A program made the position numbers and the translations under genes. The notes beneath the pieces were generated by a model. That model was not told the origin of the DNA and did no database searches. It worked only from the letters and a program-made list of their open reading frames with translations. A stretch of DNA of 64,000 nucleotides from Sphingomonas gei (GTDB taxonomy: Bacteria; Pseudomonadota; Alphaproteobacteria; Sphingomonadales; Sphingomonadaceae): positions 372,001-436,000 of the forward strand of contig NZ_SRXT01000002.1 in NCBI RefSeq assembly GCF_004792685.1, given 5' to 3'. Position 1 is the stretch's first letter. Each line of letters opens with the position of its first letter. Positions 41,019-50,594 of this stretch are shown here, one piece after another.

Positions 41019-42245
41019 TTAGAGCTCCGCCCAGTCTACTGGCGCATGCCGATCCAGCCACCGCGACGCATCTGCCAGCGGATATTTCAGCCCCGTCGCG
41101 CAATTGAACAGCACGACCTTCTCCTCGGCATCGACCAGCCCCGTCGCCAGCGCATCGCGATACGCCGCCAAGGTCGCGCCTCCCTCCGGGCACAGCAGCA
41201 GCCCGTCGCGTCGCGCGCTATCGTCCGCTGCCGCGATCAAGGCCGCGTCGCTCACTGCCAGCGCCTTGCCCCCGCTCGCGCGCACTGCGTCGAGGATAAG
41301 AAAATCGCCCACCGCCTGCGGCACGCGGATCCCCGCCGCCACGGTATGCGCGCCTTCCCAGCGGGTGGCGTGCCGCTCGCCGGTCTCGAACGCGCGGACG
41401 ATCGGCGCGCAGCCCTCGGCCTGCACCGCATACATCCGCGGGCGCCTCGAGCCGATCCAGCCGAGCGCTTCCATCTCGTCGAACGCCTTCCACATCCCGA
41501 TCAGTCCGGTGCCGCCGCCGGTGGGGTAGAAGATCGCATCGGGCAATTCCCAGCCGAACTGCTCGGCGAGCTCGAGCCCCATCGTCTTCTTGCCTTCGAT
41601 CCGATACGGCTCCTTGAGCGTCGACAAGTCGAACCAGCCGCGTGCCTCCTTGCCTGCGCCGACGATCTTGCCGCAATCGTCGATCAGCCCGTTGACGCGG
41701 TAGACCCGCGCGCCCTGCGCCGCGATCTCGCGGACGTTGATCTCGGGCGTATCGTCGGGGCAGAAGATCACCGCCTCGATCCCTGCACGTGCGGCATAGG
41801 CCGCCGCCGCCGCGCCGGCATTGCCGTTGGTCGGCATCGCGATCGTGGTGACGCCCAGCTCCTTCGCCATGGCGATCGCCATCACGAGGCCGCGCGCCTT
41901 GAACGATCCCGTAGGCAGCCGCCCCTCGTCCTTGACCCAGACATTGCCCGGTTCCTTGTCGAGCGGCACGATCGGAGTCGCACTCTCGCCGAGGCTGACG
42001 ATGTTGCGGGTGTGCCGCACCGGCAGCAGCTCGCGGTATTTCCAAAGATCCGCCGGCCGGGCCGCCAGCGTCTCCCGGGCAAGCGCGCCGCGGACTCCCG
42101 CCAGATCGTAGCGCACCAGCAGCGGGCGACCGACTCGCGACAGCCCGTGCAGCCGGTCGGCTTCGTAGCGCTCTCCGGTCATCGCGCATTCGAGATGGCT
42201 GACGAAGGTCGGCCGATCGGCGGTGAGGTTTTCGTCGTGGGGCAT
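41019..42245 (-). CDS. thrC: Threonine synthase
   Basis: A 408-residue fold-type II PLP enzyme converting O-phosphohomoserine to threonine. The Schiff-base lysine is in LPTGSFKARGLVMA; the phosphate loop region PTNGNAGAAAAAYAARAG and the GGGTGLIGMWKAF cup follow. The N-terminal segment SHLECAMTGERYEADRLHGL is the conserved opening of the class found in alphaproteobacteria and plants. I used the ATG at 42245; the frame extends 14 codons upstream. A different PLP lyase cannot be fully excluded. Confidence 0.85.
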   Translation of the reverse strand: MPHDENLTADRPTFVSHLECAMTGERYEADRLHGLSRVGRPLLVRYDLAGVRGALARETLAARPADLWKYRELLPVRHTRNIVSLGESATPIVPLDKEPGNVWVKDEGRLPTGSFKARGLVMAIAMAKELGVTTIAMPTNGNAGAAAAAYAARAGIEAVIFCPDDTPEINVREIAAQGARVYRVNGLIDDCGKIVGAGKEARGWFDLSTLKEPYRIEGKKTMGLELAEQFGWELPDAIFYPTGGGTGLIGMWKAFDEMEALGWIGSRRPRMYAVQAEGCAPIVRAFETGERHATRWEGAHTVAAGIRVPQAVGDFLILDAVRASGGKALAVSDAALIAAADDSARRDGLLLCPEGGATLAAYRDALATGLVDAEEKVVLFNCATGLKYPLADASRWLDRHAPVDWAEL

Positions 42246-42399
42246 ATCGTGCAATCCTATCTCGAAGCGACGCAGCTGCTCCTGCAACCGTAGCGAATGC
42301 GCAAGCGCGTACGCGATGCGCTATCGAAGGGAACCAGATCGATGCCCGGCGCTGGCCCGGCAAGGAGGAACCGGTGATGCTGGCGAATGTTGTCCGCTA

Positions 42400-43410
42400 G
42401 TGAAACAAGAGCCGTCCGTAATATTGATCGGTGCGTCGGCCGGTGGGGTTGAAGCCTTGCGCACCCTCGTCGGCGCATTGCCTGCAGATCTTTCGGCGGC
42501 GTTGTTCATCGTTCTTCATATCGGCAGCCACAAAAGCGAGTTGCCCTGGCTGCTCGGCAGTTTGGACGGACTGCCGGCAAGCCACGCGATCGATGGCGAA
42601 TTGTTCGAGCCTGGTCATATATACATAGCGCCGCCCGACCATCACATGGTGATCGAGCCGGGCCGGATTTCGCTTACCAAGGGGCCACGCGAGAATTGGG
42701 CGCGTCCGGCGATCGACCCGCTCTTTCGCAGCGCGGCCTCGGTTTATGGCGCTAACACGATCGGAGTCATCCTGACCGGCGCGTTGAACGACGGCACCGC
42801 GGGACTGTATGAAGTTGCGCAGGCAGGCGGCGTGACGATCGTCCAGGATCCTGTCGAGGCAGTCAATCCGAGCATGCCGCGCAGCGCGCTTGCCTATGTC
42901 GCGGTCGATCATTGCCTTCCGCTGGCCGGCATCGCCGAGATGTTGACGAGGCTCGTCCGGGCGAGGACGACGGACGCGCCCCAAGCCGTTTTCGAAATAC
43001 CTCAGGAACAGCCACAGGAGGACGCGATGGCTGCCGAGTTCACCCAGAACATTCCGGTCGCCGTCACGTGCCCCGATTGCGGCGGCGCGCTTCGGCGCAA
43101 AGAGCTGGGAACACTGACGCAGTTCGCCTGCCATATCGGCCATATCTACACCGCCGAAGTGATGCTGGCAGCGCAGTTCCTCACGCTCGAGCGCTCGATC
43201 GAGACGGCGATGCGCTCGCTGGACGAGCGCGCGGAACTTTGCCGCCAGATGGCCGAAAAGGCGCGCCCGGACGACCTGGACCATGTCGAGACCTCGTGGG
43301 GAGCGGCGATGCGCCAGGCGCACGAACGCGCCGAGCCGCTGCGCGATATACTTACGCGCGAGTGGATCCACCCCGATGGGATCGGGGTGATCTCGGACAC
43401 CAGTTCATGA
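42400..43410 (+). CDS. Stand-alone CheB-type protein-glutamate methylesterase with zinc-ribbon-like tail
   Basis: A 336-residue protein without receiver domain; GTG start at 42400. Catalytic triad positions are visible: Ser in LIGASAGGVEAL, His in VLHIGSH, Asp in TGALNDGTAGL. The C-terminal third has CPDCGGALRR ... FACHIGHIYTAE, a putative metal-binding pair as found in non-chemotaxis CheB proteins, then a helical bundle. It lies just before the CheB-CheR-kinase fusion and may act in the same signalling path. No chemoreceptor or flagellar genes are near. Confidence 0.85.
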   Translation: MKQEPSVILIGASAGGVEALRTLVGALPADLSAALFIVLHIGSHKSELPWLLGSLDGLPASHAIDGELFEPGHIYIAPPDHHMVIEPGRISLTKGPRENWARPAIDPLFRSAASVYGANTIGVILTGALNDGTAGLYEVAQAGGVTIVQDPVEAVNPSMPRSALAYVAVDHCLPLAGIAEMLTRLVRARTTDAPQAVFEIPQEQPQEDAMAAEFTQNIPVAVTCPDCGGALRRKELGTLTQFACHIGHIYTAEVMLAAQFLTLERSIETAMRSLDERAELCRQMAEKARPDDLDHVETSWGAAMRQAHERAEPLRDILTREWIHPDGIGVISDTSS

Positions 43411-43479
43411 CGCGGCGCTCAATTAATCTCCTAACTGCAATATCATATCTATTTCTTGGCGGCGCGCTAATCTAACCGG

Positions 43480-46400
43480 ATGGGGGATGATCCGACTCAG
43501 TGGCAAGACGACGAGCTACTGCCGGTCCAGGCGCCTGAAAGCCTGTCTGCAGCAGGGCCGAGCGTCGCCAACTCGGGCTCGAGCCCCGGCCTGATCGTCG
43601 GCATCGGTGCGTCAGCCGGGGGCCTGGAAGCCTATCGCTCGTTCTTCGCACACATGCCTCCGGATAGCGGCATGGCCTTCATATTGGTCCAGCATTTGTC
43701 GCCGGATCACGACAGCCTGCTGGCCGAACTGCTCGGCAAAGTCACCGGGATGCGGGTGATCCAGGCTGCCGACGGCGTCACGGTCGACCCGGACTGCGTC
43801 TTCGTCATTCCTCCCGATGCAACGATGACAATCACCGGCGGGCGGCTGAAGGTGGTCAAACCGGCGCCGCCCCGCGACCAGCGTCGGCCCATCGACACTT
43901 TCTTCGAGTCGCTTGCGATGGATCGTGGCGAGAACGCCATCGGGATCATTTTGTCGGGAACCGGGAGCGACGGATCGATCGGAGTCGTCGCGATCAAGGA
44001 GCACGGAGGCCTGACGCTGGCTCAGGCGGAATTCGATCATCAGGCGCTTCAGGGTATGCCGCGGAGCGCCAGCTTGACCGGCCATGTCGATGAAGTGCTC
44101 GCCGTCGAAGAGATGCCGGCACGGATAACAGCGTACCAGTCGCATCTTTCCAGCGTAGCCGACAAGAAGGATCGCGAGGGCGCGCGCCAGGATGCTGCCA
44201 GCCATCTCTCGACGATCATGAAAGCGTTGCGCGCGCGTACCGGCCATGACTTCGGCGAGTATAAGGAGAAGACGCTGTTGCGGCGGCTGCAGCGGCGAAT
44301 GCAAGTGCTCCAGCTCGATACGCCGGACGCCTATATCGCACTGTACCGCGAACAGCCCGAAGAGCTCGATCTGCTGTTTCGGGAACTGCTGATCGGCGTC
44401 ACGCAATTCTTCCGCGATCCGGCGGCATTCGAAGCCCTGAGCGCCACCGTGCTCAGCGACCTCGTCGCGGCGAAGGGGGCGGACGAAGATCTCCGCATCT
44501 GGGTTCCCGGATGCGCCACGGGCGAGGAGGTCTATACCATCGCTATCCTGGTGCGGGAGGCGATGGCCGCGCGCCGGTCCAGGCCGCGGGTTCAGATATT
44601 CGGCACCGACATCGATGACCGCGCCGTCGCCATTGCAAGGCAGGGTCGTTATCGGTCGCCAATCGCTGGTGTTTCCGGTCCGCGCCTCGAACGCTGGTTC
44701 ACGGACGAGGACGATGAATGCGGCGTCGTTCCCGAAATTCGCGACATGTGCGTGTTCTCCGCCCACAGCGTGATCAAGCATCCGCCCTTTTCGCGGCTGG
44801 ACCTGATCTCGTGCCGCAACTTCCTGATCTATGTCGATCCGCCGGTGCAGGACCGCATCATGCGGACCTTTCACTATGCCTTGAAACCGGGCGGACACCT
44901 GTTTCTGGGTTCTTCCGAATCGGTGGCGCGTTCGAGTGGGTTGTTCCTCGCGCGGGACAAGAAGCATCGCATCTTCGAACGGCGTGCGATCGAAGGCCTG
45001 TCGTTGCCGGACGTGTCGGGCGGGGGCAGAGGCACGGATCAGAAGCCCGCGGCGCATGCCTCCGCGGCGACTGCGGAGGACCATCTCGACAAGAGCGCCC
45101 GCCGGGTTATGGAGCGCTATTATCCGCCGCACGTGGTGATCGATCGGCGCCACCAGATCGTGCGCTTCTCGCCGGGTGCCATCGGCCAGTATCTCGAACC
45201 GTCTCCCGGCGCGCCGAGCTTCGCGCTGTTCGACATCCTCCACAAGGCGCTGCGAGGCCCGGTACGGGCCGTATTGCAGGAGGTTCAGGCTTCCAACGGG
45301 GCAGCGCGGCGGGAGCATCTCCCCGTCCGCGTCGCGGGGCTGCCGCGCCTCGTCACGTTGATCGCCGAGCCCATGGGGGATCGCGGGGCCGAAGCGGGTT
45401 TGATCGTCCTTGCGTTTCAGGACGGGGGGGCGGGCGTTTCCGAAGGAACGACAGTGCAATCAAGCGAAAGTTCGCTGGCGCTCGAACAGGAATTGCGGAC
45501 GACCCGGGCGCAGCTCCAGGCGACGATCGACGAGCTCGAATTCGCCAACGAGGAAATGAAATCCTCGAACGAGGAATATCAATCGGTCAACGAGGAGCTG
45601 CAATCCTCCAACGAGGAACTCGAGACCGCGAAGGAAGAGATGCAATCGGTCAACGAGGAACTTCAGACCATCAACGTCGAAATGGCGAACAAGAACGACT
45701 TGCTCGGCCGCCTCAACAGCGATCTCAAAAACCTGCTCGAGAGCACCGAGATCGCGTCGCTGTTTCTCGACAAGGATCTGCGCGTACGCAGCTACACCGC
45801 AGGGGTGACCGACATCTTCCACTTGCGGGATGCGGATATCGGGCGGCCGATCACCGAGATCGTCAGTCTGCTCGATTATTCGGATCTGGCGCGCGACGTC
45901 CGCTCGGTTTTGCGCAAATTGGCGGTGGTCGAGCGGCAAGTGGCGCTGCTGACCGGCGAGATGACCTTCGTCTTGCGGATGCGCCCCTATCGTACGCTCG
46001 ACAACGTGATCGACGGAGTGGTCCTAACCTTTGTCGACATCACCGAGCGCGACGCGGCGGATGCCGCGCGCCACCAGACCGAGGCGTATCTACGCCTGCT
46101 CGTCGATTCCACCGCCGACGGAATCTATTGCGTCGACCGCGACGGCGCCACCACGCTTTGCAACGCCTCGTTCCTGCGGATGTTCGGCTTCGAACGCGAG
46201 GAGGACGTGATCGGCCGCAAGCTCCACGACCTGATCCATCACGCGCATCCGGACGGATCGCGTTATCCGATCGGCGACTGTCCGATCGATCAGACCGCGC
46301 GGACGGGCAAGCCCGCGCACCGTGACGACGAGAACTTCTTTCGCGCCGATGGAACCGCGTTTCCCGTCGAATATTGGTCGCGGCCGATCGTGCGCGGCGG

Positions 46401-47073
46401 CGAGCTCGCCGGTGCCGTGTGCAGTTTCGTCGACATCACCGACCGCCGCCTCGCCGAGGAGCAACAGGGCTTGCTGCTCAAGGAGATGGACCACCGGGTC
46501 CAGAATCTGTTCGCGATCATCGGCAGCGTCGTCACGCTCAGTGCGCGATCCTCGAAAACGCCGGGCGATCTCGCCGCGACGATCCAGGGGCGCCTGGGTG
46601 CGCTTGCAAGCGCGCACCAGCTGATCCGTGCCGGCACGCCCGGGGTCGACCTCAAACAGCGAAGCTCGCTCGGGGAACTCGTCCACGCGATCCTAGCGCC
46701 GTATCTCGATCCCGGCTCGGACACGGCACGCGTTCTGGTCGAAGGGACGGAGCTCGCAGCCGGGCGCGAAGCGGTGACCAGCCTTGCGCTGGTACTTCAC
46801 GAGCTCGCCACCAACGCCGCCAAATATGGCGCCTTGTCGCTGCCGGACGGTCGCGTCCGGGTGCGCTGGGTGGTCGACGGGGCAGATCTGGTGTTGACCT
46901 GGGAGGAAAGCGGGGGGCCGCCCATCCACGGTGCCCCGACGCGCAAGGGCTTCGGGAGCATGCTCGCCAACCGGAGCGTGACGGGCCAGCTGAGAGGCAA
47001 GCTGGCCTTCGACTGGAACGGGGGCGGCCTGATCGTGCGCCTCACCATTCCCGTGGAACGCCTGACGCCCTAA
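43480..47073 (+). CDS. CheB-CheR-PAS-HWE histidine kinase fusion
   Basis: A 1197-residue multidomain signalling protein. CheB methylesterase: residues 36-215 (Ser45 in GIGASAGG, His72 in QHLSPDHD, Asp in GTGSDGS). CheR methyltransferase: about 230-495 (SAM motif WVPGCATGEEVYTIA, SCRNFLIY). A linker with a degenerate PAS-like part (540-650), then a long heptad coiled coil rich in NEEL/NEEM repeats (about 665-755), two PAS domains (755-865 and 870-985), and a C-terminal HWE kinase (phosphoacceptor His in KEMDHRVQNLFAI, then HELATNAAKYGAL). It probably methylates and demethylates itself or a partner while signalling to the small regulator downstream. Confidence 0.92.
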   Translation: MGDDPTQWQDDELLPVQAPESLSAAGPSVANSGSSPGLIVGIGASAGGLEAYRSFFAHMPPDSGMAFILVQHLSPDHDSLLAELLGKVTGMRVIQAADGVTVDPDCVFVIPPDATMTITGGRLKVVKPAPPRDQRRPIDTFFESLAMDRGENAIGIILSGTGSDGSIGVVAIKEHGGLTLAQAEFDHQALQGMPRSASLTGHVDEVLAVEEMPARITAYQSHLSSVADKKDREGARQDAASHLSTIMKALRARTGHDFGEYKEKTLLRRLQRRMQVLQLDTPDAYIALYREQPEELDLLFRELLIGVTQFFRDPAAFEALSATVLSDLVAAKGADEDLRIWVPGCATGEEVYTIAILVREAMAARRSRPRVQIFGTDIDDRAVAIARQGRYRSPIAGVSGPRLERWFTDEDDECGVVPEIRDMCVFSAHSVIKHPPFSRLDLISCRNFLIYVDPPVQDRIMRTFHYALKPGGHLFLGSSESVARSSGLFLARDKKHRIFERRAIEGLSLPDVSGGGRGTDQKPAAHASAATAEDHLDKSARRVMERYYPPHVVIDRRHQIVRFSPGAIGQYLEPSPGAPSFALFDILHKALRGPVRAVLQEVQASNGAARREHLPVRVAGLPRLVTLIAEPMGDRGAEAGLIVLAFQDGGAGVSEGTTVQSSESSLALEQELRTTRAQLQATIDELEFANEEMKSSNEEYQSVNEELQSSNEELETAKEEMQSVNEELQTINVEMANKNDLLGRLNSDLKNLLESTEIASLFLDKDLRVRSYTAGVTDIFHLRDADIGRPITEIVSLLDYSDLARDVRSVLRKLAVVERQVALLTGEMTFVLRMRPYRTLDNVIDGVVLTFVDITERDAADAARHQTEAYLRLLVDSTADGIYCVDRDGATTLCNASFLRMFGFEREEDVIGRKLHDLIHHAHPDGSRYPIGDCPIDQTARTGKPAHRDDENFFRADGTAFPVEYWSRPIVRGGELAGAVCSFVDITDRRLAEEQQGLLLKEMDHRVQNLFAIIGSVVTLSARSSKTPGDLAATIQGRLGALASAHQLIRAGTPGVDLKQRSSLGELVHAILAPYLDPGSDTARVLVEGTELAAGREAVTSLALVLHELATNAAKYGALSLPDGRVRVRWVVDGADLVLTWEESGGPPIHGAPTRKGFGSMLANRSVTGQLRGKLAFDWNGGGLIVRLTIPVERLTP

Positions 47074-47112
47074 CCGGTTACATAGTCGCGATCTCGCGCC
47101 GGAAGGGTTTCA

Positions 47113-47472
47113 TTGCTGAAGCAACAAGCCATTTTCATCGCCGAGGACGAACCCTTTATTGCGCTGGATCTCGCTTTGGCAATCGAGGATGCCGATGGGC
47201 AGGTCATCGGGCCGGCCGCTAGCGTGGAGGAGGCTCTGGAACTGCTCGGCGCGGGACATGTCGACGGGGCGATCCTCGACGTGAACCTGGTCGATCGCGA
47301 CATCACTCCCGTCGTTGTCATTCTAGCCGAGCGCGGCGTTCCGATTATCCTGCAATCGGGCGTGGGACTGCCGGCAGAACTGTCCGCGCGGTTTCCGCAT
47401 CTGACGGTGCACCTCAAGCCGTGCAGTCCCAAGCAGCTGATCGACGAACTGGCCTTCATGCTACGGGGATAG
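47113..47472 (+). CDS. Single-domain response regulator
   Basis: A 119-residue receiver domain starting with TTG preceded by GGAAGGG. Acidic pocket in FIAEDEPFIALD, phosphoacceptor Asp in AILDVNLVD, the serine switch residue in ILQSG and the lysine in VHLKPCSP. It lies 39 bases after the HWE kinase gene and has no output domain, so it should receive phosphate from that kinase and act by protein contact, as such partners of HWE kinases do. Confidence 0.88.
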   Translation: MLKQQAIFIAEDEPFIALDLALAIEDADGQVIGPAASVEEALELLGAGHVDGAILDVNLVDRDITPVVVILAERGVPIILQSGVGLPAELSARFPHLTVHLKPCSPKQLIDELAFMLRG

Positions 47473-47524
47473 TCGGGCTGCGCTCGCCGACCCCTGAGCG
47501 ATTGGCAAGCGGCCGGCTATTGAT

Positions 47525-48103
47525 TCAAATGCGAACGCGTTCGATGCGGGCCTCGACGATGGTGCTGAACCGATCGGGATCATCAAATGCGCGGGCGACG
47601 AGCATCGCGCCGTAGACCGCCGCCATGAAACTCTCCGCCTCCAATTTTGGCGACGTTTCCAGACGCATCGTCCCCTGCTGGATACCCAGTGTCAACACGC
47701 CCTCGAGCCACGCCGCGAGATCGGCGAAGTGCCCGCGAACCGCCACCGCAATCTGCTCGGGAAGGCTGGGCAGCTCGGCGGCCAGAACCGCCGCGAGGCA
47801 GAAGGGGGCGCTCTGATCCTTGATGCAGCGCTCCCAATAGCCGGTGTACATGCGCAGCTGGTCCATCGCGATCGGCGCGTTCTCGAGCGTCGCAATCTGC
47901 GCCTGGATCCGCGCACGTCCCTGCTCGACGACCGCCACGACGAGGTCGACCTTCGACGGGAAATGATGATGGATGCTCGGCTTGCGGATGCCGAAGCGCT
48001 CGGCGAGATCGGCGTAGCTGAAGCCGTTATAGCCGCCGCGCATGATAAGCTGCGCCGCACCGTCGACCAACTTTCCCGCGGTACCGCCGAGTGTTGCGAC
48101 CAC
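47525..48103 (-). CDS. TetR-family transcriptional regulator
   Basis: A 192-residue repressor starting at GTG 48103 with a strong AGGAGG site. The N-terminal helix-turn-helix is GGYNGFSYADLAERFGIRKPSIHHHFPSK in family pattern (about residues 22-51); the C-terminal ligand domain is of the TetR_C type. An imperfect copy of the palindrome found before the divergent membrane-protein gene overlaps its ribosome site, so it likely represses both itself and that gene. Confidence 0.88.
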   Translation of the reverse strand: MVATLGGTAGKLVDGAAQLIMRGGYNGFSYADLAERFGIRKPSIHHHFPSKVDLVVAVVEQGRARIQAQIATLENAPIAMDQLRMYTGYWERCIKDQSAPFCLAAVLAAELPSLPEQIAVAVRGHFADLAAWLEGVLTLGIQQGTMRLETSPKLEAESFMAAVYGAMLVARAFDDPDRFSTIVEARIERVRI

Positions 48104-48105
48104 AA

Positions 48106-48127
48106 ACCTACCTCCTGATAGGTCGGA
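48106..48127. promoter_or_regulatory. TetR operator candidate, site 1
   Basis: A 22-bp site around ACCTACCTCCTGATAGGT. It matches 15 of 22 positions of the better palindrome at 48206-48227. It overlaps the TetR Shine-Dalgarno sequence. Confidence 0.55.
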
Positions 48128-48205
48128 TATAGAGCAGGGCTGGCGAACTGCAACTCGGTCTGCCGCAGCGCTCCGCGCCGCGTTTGCACGGGTTGACGGC
48201 GTTAA

Positions 48206-48227
48206 ATCTACCTTCTAGTAGGTAGAT
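48206..48227. promoter_or_regulatory. TetR operator candidate, site 2
   Basis: A 22-bp palindrome with arms ATCTACCT and AGGTAGAT around T-CTAG-T (one mismatched pair). It is 18 bases before the start of the divergent membrane-protein gene. Confidence 0.65.
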
Positions 48228-48245
48228 ATCCATAGAGGAACTGCC

Positions 48246-48830
48246 ATGCCGTCTCAGACCATCGATCATCGCCCGCCATCGACATCCAGCTGGCTCAAGC
48301 TTTATTATTTCACGCGCTTCGCGTTTTCGGCTGCCTGGGTTGCCGCCGCGTTCACGATCGCGAAGGATGCCCCGCTGCTCGCGGCCATCCTGCTCGTCGG
48401 CTATCCGGCTTGGGACGCCATCGCCAACTATGCCGATGCCAGCCGCAGCGGCGGCCTTGCCCGCAACAAGAGTCAGTTGCTCAACGTCATCGTCAGCCTG
48501 GTGACGGCGATCGCCGTCACTGCGGCTCTCGGCCACAGCATGAATACAGTCCTGCAGATCTTCGGCGTGTGGGCCGCGCTCGCCGGCCTGTTTCAGCTGG
48601 TGACCGGCGTCCGGCGCTGGAAATCCTACGGCGCGCAATGGGCGATGATTCTCAGTGGCGCACAATCGATCCTAGCGGGCGGCTTCATGCTCAAGATGGC
48701 GGCCGGCGCCGAGCCCGTCGGCATCGCCAACATCGCCCCTTATGCGGCGTTCGGCGCCTTCTACTTTCTGGTGTCGGCGATCTGGCTGACGGTGAGCGGC
48801 GCCCGTCGCAGTTCGCGCGTCACCGCCTGA
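48246..48830 (+). CDS. DUF308/HdeD-like integral membrane protein
   Basis: A 194-residue protein with about six hydrophobic helices arranged as repeated pairs (LLAAILLVGYPAWDAIANY, FGVWAALAGLFQLVTGV, GAFYFLVSAIWLTV), a layout like that of HdeD/DUF308 proteins. No catalytic residues were recognised. It is divergent from the TetR gene and preceded by the best copy of the putative operator, so it is probably the repressor's main target, perhaps linked to stress by small molecules. Confidence 0.6.
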   Translation: MPSQTIDHRPPSTSSWLKLYYFTRFAFSAAWVAAAFTIAKDAPLLAAILLVGYPAWDAIANYADASRSGGLARNKSQLLNVIVSLVTAIAVTAALGHSMNTVLQIFGVWAALAGLFQLVTGVRRWKSYGAQWAMILSGAQSILAGGFMLKMAAGAEPVGIANIAPYAAFGAFYFLVSAIWLTVSGARRSSRVTA

Positions 48831-48895
48831 GCAACGCGCCCATAGGCCCAGCCGCGCCGCAGATGCCCGCCGGCGGCGGTTGGGTCAGGTGGCGG

Positions 48896-49876
48896 TCAGT
48901 CGAACTCGGCCATGTCGGCGGGCTGCATCGCGATGAAGGCGTTCTGCGCGATCCCTGCTGCCGCCAGACCCGCGGCGAGCCGCGTCGCGGGGTCGTCGCG
49001 CGGCTCATCGGTCAGTTTGAAGGTACCCCAGTGGATGCCGACCGCAGCGCGCGCATCGAGGTCGCGCACGATCTGGATGGCTTCTTCCGGATCGGTATGC
49101 TGGGCCGCCATGAACCAGCGCGGATCATAGGCGCCGATCGGAAGGAGCGCGACATCGGTCGGGCCGAAGCGCGCACGCATCGCCCGGAAAATGTTGCCGG
49201 TGCCGTATCCGGTGTCACCGGCGAAATAGACCAGCCGTCCCCCGGCCCGCACCATGAAGCCCCCCCATAGAGCCATGCGCCGATCGCGGATGCCACGTGA
49301 GGACCAATGGGTGGCGGGCACGATATGGACTTCCGCCCCTGGCCCGATTGCGAACCGATCGCCCCAATCGCCTGCCTCGATCCGGGCGGCGGCAATATGG
49401 CGACGTACGATACTATCGTTTCCGAGCGGCGTAACGATCAGCGGCGCGTGCCGTTCGTGCAGTGCCTTGAGCGTGGCGATATCGAGATGGTCGTAATGAT
49501 TGTGCGACAACAGGATCGCATCGATCGGCGGCAGGTCCTCGATCTTTACCCCAGGCGCGGTGACGCGCCTCGGTCCTGCGAAAGCCAGCGGGCTGGCGCG
49601 ATCGGACCAGACCGGGTCGGTCAGGATATTGAGACCCGCGAGCTGGATCAGCAATGTCGCGTGGCCGACCATCGTCACGCGCAATCCCTGAACCCTGGTA
49701 TCCGGAACCACCGGCATCACCCCGATGCTGCTCGGCCAGGGGTTGTCCGGAACCGAGCGCCGCCAGCGCAGCACCTGCGACAGCGAGCGGTCGGTGTCGG
49801 GCTCGCCCGGGTTGAAGAAGCGGGTGCCGTCGAAATGATCGCTGACGGGCCCGTCATGATACGGATTGCGCGGCAT
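48896..49876 (-). CDS. Metallo-beta-lactamase-fold hydrolase, NAPE-PLD-like, soluble
   Basis: A 326-residue homologue of the enzyme at 7425-8669 but without its membrane anchor and extra loop. It keeps HFDGTRFFNPGEP, MVGHATLLIQLAGLN, the zinc motif SHNHYDHLD, further ligands in PATHWSSR and FAGDTG, and HWGTFKL near the end. A role in cleaving N-acyl lipids or other phosphodiesters is suggested by family only. Its ATG directly abuts the stop of the NAD-binding protein gene upstream, so the two form an operon. Confidence 0.85.
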   Translation of the reverse strand: MPRNPYHDGPVSDHFDGTRFFNPGEPDTDRSLSQVLRWRRSVPDNPWPSSIGVMPVVPDTRVQGLRVTMVGHATLLIQLAGLNILTDPVWSDRASPLAFAGPRRVTAPGVKIEDLPPIDAILLSHNHYDHLDIATLKALHERHAPLIVTPLGNDSIVRRHIAAARIEAGDWGDRFAIGPGAEVHIVPATHWSSRGIRDRRMALWGGFMVRAGGRLVYFAGDTGYGTGNIFRAMRARFGPTDVALLPIGAYDPRWFMAAQHTDPEEAIQIVRDLDARAAVGIHWGTFKLTDEPRDDPATRLAAGLAAAGIAQNAFIAMQPADMAEFD

Positions 49877-50530
49877 TCAGCGAAGACCTTCGGCGGTGCG
49901 TGCGATCGTGGCGGAACCGATGACGTGCCGACCGGGGTCGCCGTCAAGCGCTCCGTCGACCAGCAAAGCCGCGACAGTCGCCGCGGGACTGGTGCGCGCC
50001 GCGGCCGGCAGAACCGGTGCGGCGATGTCGAGCAGCCGGCCGAGGATCCGTTCGCTCGGCCGATCCTCTTCGCGCGATCCGCCGAGGAAGCCCGGACGCA
50101 GGATCGTCAGCGAGGGGAAACCAAGGCGGCCGATGCCGTCTTCGAGCTCCCCCTTGGTGCGCGTGTAGCGAAACCAAGACTGCGCATCCGCGCCCATCGA
50201 GGAAGTCAGCGCAAAGCGCGCCGCGCCGCCCTGGCGGACGCGCGTCGCGATGGCGAGGGCATAGTCATAGTCGATCGCGCGATAGGCGGCGGGGGAGGGG
50301 GTTTTGGCGCGCGTCGTTCCCAGTGCGCAAATCGCGCCATCGACTGCCCACCAGTCGGCATCGACGGGAATATCGCTGTTGTCGGCGATCGGGTTCAGCA
50401 ATTTCGGATGCGGCGGAAGCGGCCGGCGCGTCGGGGCGACGACCCGCGTCACGCGCGCGTCCGCGAGCAACAGCCTCAGCGCCGCGCTGCCGACCAGACC
50501 TGTGGCACCCGCCAGGAGAAGCTTTGTCAT
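49877..50530 (-). CDS. Atypical short-chain dehydrogenase / NAD(P)-binding protein
   Basis: A 217-residue Rossmann-fold protein with the nucleotide loop LLLAGATGLVGSAALRLLL at the N-terminus, a conserved ALTSSMGAD strand and YTRTKGELED in the place of the YxxxK pair. This is the pattern of the YbjT/HTATIP2-like NAD(P)-dependent epimerase relatives, many of which are non-catalytic redox sensors. It is translationally joined to the MBL hydrolase gene. Confidence 0.82.
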   Translation of the reverse strand: MTKLLLAGATGLVGSAALRLLLADARVTRVVAPTRRPLPPHPKLLNPIADNSDIPVDADWWAVDGAICALGTTRAKTPSPAAYRAIDYDYALAIATRVRQGGAARFALTSSMGADAQSWFRYTRTKGELEDGIGRLGFPSLTILRPGFLGGSREEDRPSERILGRLLDIAAPVLPAAARTSPAATVAALLVDGALDGDPGRHVIGSATIARTAEGLR

Positions 50531-50594
50531 CGCTCGCCATTTAGGGACGGGCCGGTGGACATATAAGGCAGTCCGTCAAAGCGAAGGCAACGAC

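Noticed and set aside
42400..47472. Chemotaxis operon
   Set aside because: There is no CheA, CheW, CheY-motor pair, receptor or flagellar gene; the CheB/CheR domains belong to a kinase fusion system.
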